Made by a program: the position numbers and the translations under genes. The notes beneath the pieces were generated by a model. It ran no database searches and had not been told where the DNA came from. It saw nothing but the letters and a program-made list of their open reading frames with translations. This document shows, piece by piece, positions 6,070 to 7,222 of a stretch of 7,222 nt of DNA (position 1 is its first letter; every line of letters begins with the position of its first letter). Source of the stretch: Acidobacteriaceae bacterium UBA1307 (GTDB lineage Bacteria > Acidobacteriota > Terriglobia > Terriglobales > Acidobacteriaceae). The DNA is taken from the NCBI GenBank assembly GCA_002307235.1, contig DBTV01000015.1, forward strand, positions 62,305 to 69,526, written 5' to 3'.

Positions 6070-6378
6070 ATGGCATCATCGGCAGCAAGCAGCTTTACTC
6101 CCCTCCATGACCGTATTCTGGTCCGCCGGGTAGAAGAGACCGAAACGGTTCGTGGCGGCATCATCATTCCTGACAGCGCCAAGGAAAAGCCGCAGGAAGG
6201 CGAAGTGATCGCCGTGGGCAAGGGCAAGTCGAATGACGAGGGCAAGGTTTTCCCGCTCGACGTCAAGGCTGGCGACCGCATCCTGTTCGGCAAGTACTCG
6301 GGCAACGAGATCAAGATCGACGGCGAAGAGTTCCTGATCATGCGTGAGGAAGAAGTCCTCGGCATCATCAAGAAGTAA
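6070..6378 (+). CDS. groES: co-chaperonin GroES (Hsp10)
   Basis: GroES is the heptameric lid of the GroEL chamber, cytoplasmic and essential for folding many proteins. The product has 102 residues. It shows PLHDRILVRR (11-20), the mobile loop EETETVRGGIIIPDSA (22-37) whose GGIIIP binds GroEL, the roof-hairpin region near residues 45-57, and GDRILFGKYSGNEIKIDGEEFLIMREEEVLGII at the C-terminus. An N-terminal MASSAASSF makes it several residues longer than E. coli GroES; the strong ribosome binding site AAGGAGAT (6056-6063), 6 bases before ATG 6070, supports that start. It is the first gene of the groESL operon, controlled by the CIRCE promoter upstream; groEL follows after 152 bases. Confidence 0.98.
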   Translation: MASSAASSFTPLHDRILVRRVEETETVRGGIIIPDSAKEKPQEGEVIAVGKGKSNDEGKVFPLDVKAGDRILFGKYSGNEIKIDGEEFLIMREEEVLGIIKK

Positions 6379-6389
6379 CGACAGCCACG

Positions 6390-6413
6390 AGCTATTAGCT
6401 TTCAGCTACTAGC
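6390..6413. repeat. tandem short palindromes after groES
   Basis: AGCTATTAGC (6390-6399) is repeated with one change as AGCTACTAGC (6404-6413). Each copy is itself palindromic (AGCTA-T-TAGCT and GCTA-C-TAGC), so the pair can form either two tiny hairpins or one longer stem. It lies 12 bases after the groES stop. Confidence 0.45.
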
Positions 6414-6425
6414 CTTCGCGCTGTA

Positions 6426-6454
6426 CTTGAAGAGCGCTCTTTGCGCTGTTCAAG
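6426..6454 (+). other. stem-loop in the groES-groEL intercistronic region
   Basis: CTTGAA (6426-6431) pairs with TTCAAG (6449-6454). After one G-G mismatch, AGCGC (6433-6437) pairs with GCGCT (6443-6447) around a TCTTT loop. There is no T-tract after it, so it is not a full terminator. A stem of this strength between cotranscribed chaperonin genes may be a processing or stability element that adjusts the GroES:GroEL ratio. Confidence 0.6.
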
Positions 6455-6530
6455 ATCGTCAAGATTTGAGAACAACCCTGGCTTGCAGCGAGTTGCTTGC
6501 GGCTAGATGTGATTGAGGAGATTGAAGACA

Positions 6531-7222
<692 letters not shown>

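Overview
The window (about 60% GC by eye) looks like a chromosomal segment of a bacterium, most likely an acidobacterium of the Terriglobia/Acidobacteriaceae type. The support is indirect: the gene content, a GroESL operon under a CIRCE element, and a repeat-like module (ATCCTTCGACTC ... GCTCAGGATGAC) that I recall as common in such genomes. No 16S or other decisive marker is present, so the taxonomy is inference.

Layout from left to right. (1) Positions 2-2302 hold the 3' part of a group 1 membrane-bound [NiFe] hydrogenase operon on the + strand: the C-terminal ~364 residues of the large subunit (hyaB/hoxG-like), the di-heme cytochrome b anchor (hyaC-like) and the dedicated maturation endopeptidase (hyaD/hybD-like). 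They are packed with overlaps or gaps of a few bases. The large subunit binds the Ni-Fe site, the protease clips its C-terminal tail after metal insertion, and the cytochrome passes electrons to the quinone pool. (2) A 298-base gap follows, with an inverted-repeat element and several hairpins. (3) purQ (2601-3296) encodes the glutaminase subunit of FGAM synthetase. (4) A stem-loop separates purQ from a CpsB/YwqE-type PHP-fold phosphatase gene (3370-4206). (5) A convergent region (4207-4411) carries the repeat-like module, which may terminate the minus-strand genes. (6) A two-gene minus-strand unit (5622 down to 4412) encodes a small exported carboxypeptidase-regulatory-like domain protein and a pteridine-reductase-like SDR. 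(7) A 447-base divergent region holds a sigma70-like promoter and a CIRCE operator. (8) groES (6070-6378) follows, then groEL (6531 to the window end, truncated).

Most of the window is ordinary housekeeping or respiratory gene content, and I see no convincing undescribed multi-gene system. The items most worth a second look are non-coding: CIRCE arms each embedded in their own palindrome, a GC-rich hairpin just upstream of the groES ribosome binding site, a strong stem-loop between groES and groEL, a 17-bp inverted repeat that starts at the hydrogenase-protease stop codon and can form a competing local hairpin, and a sequence motif shared by the purQ and groES upstream regions.
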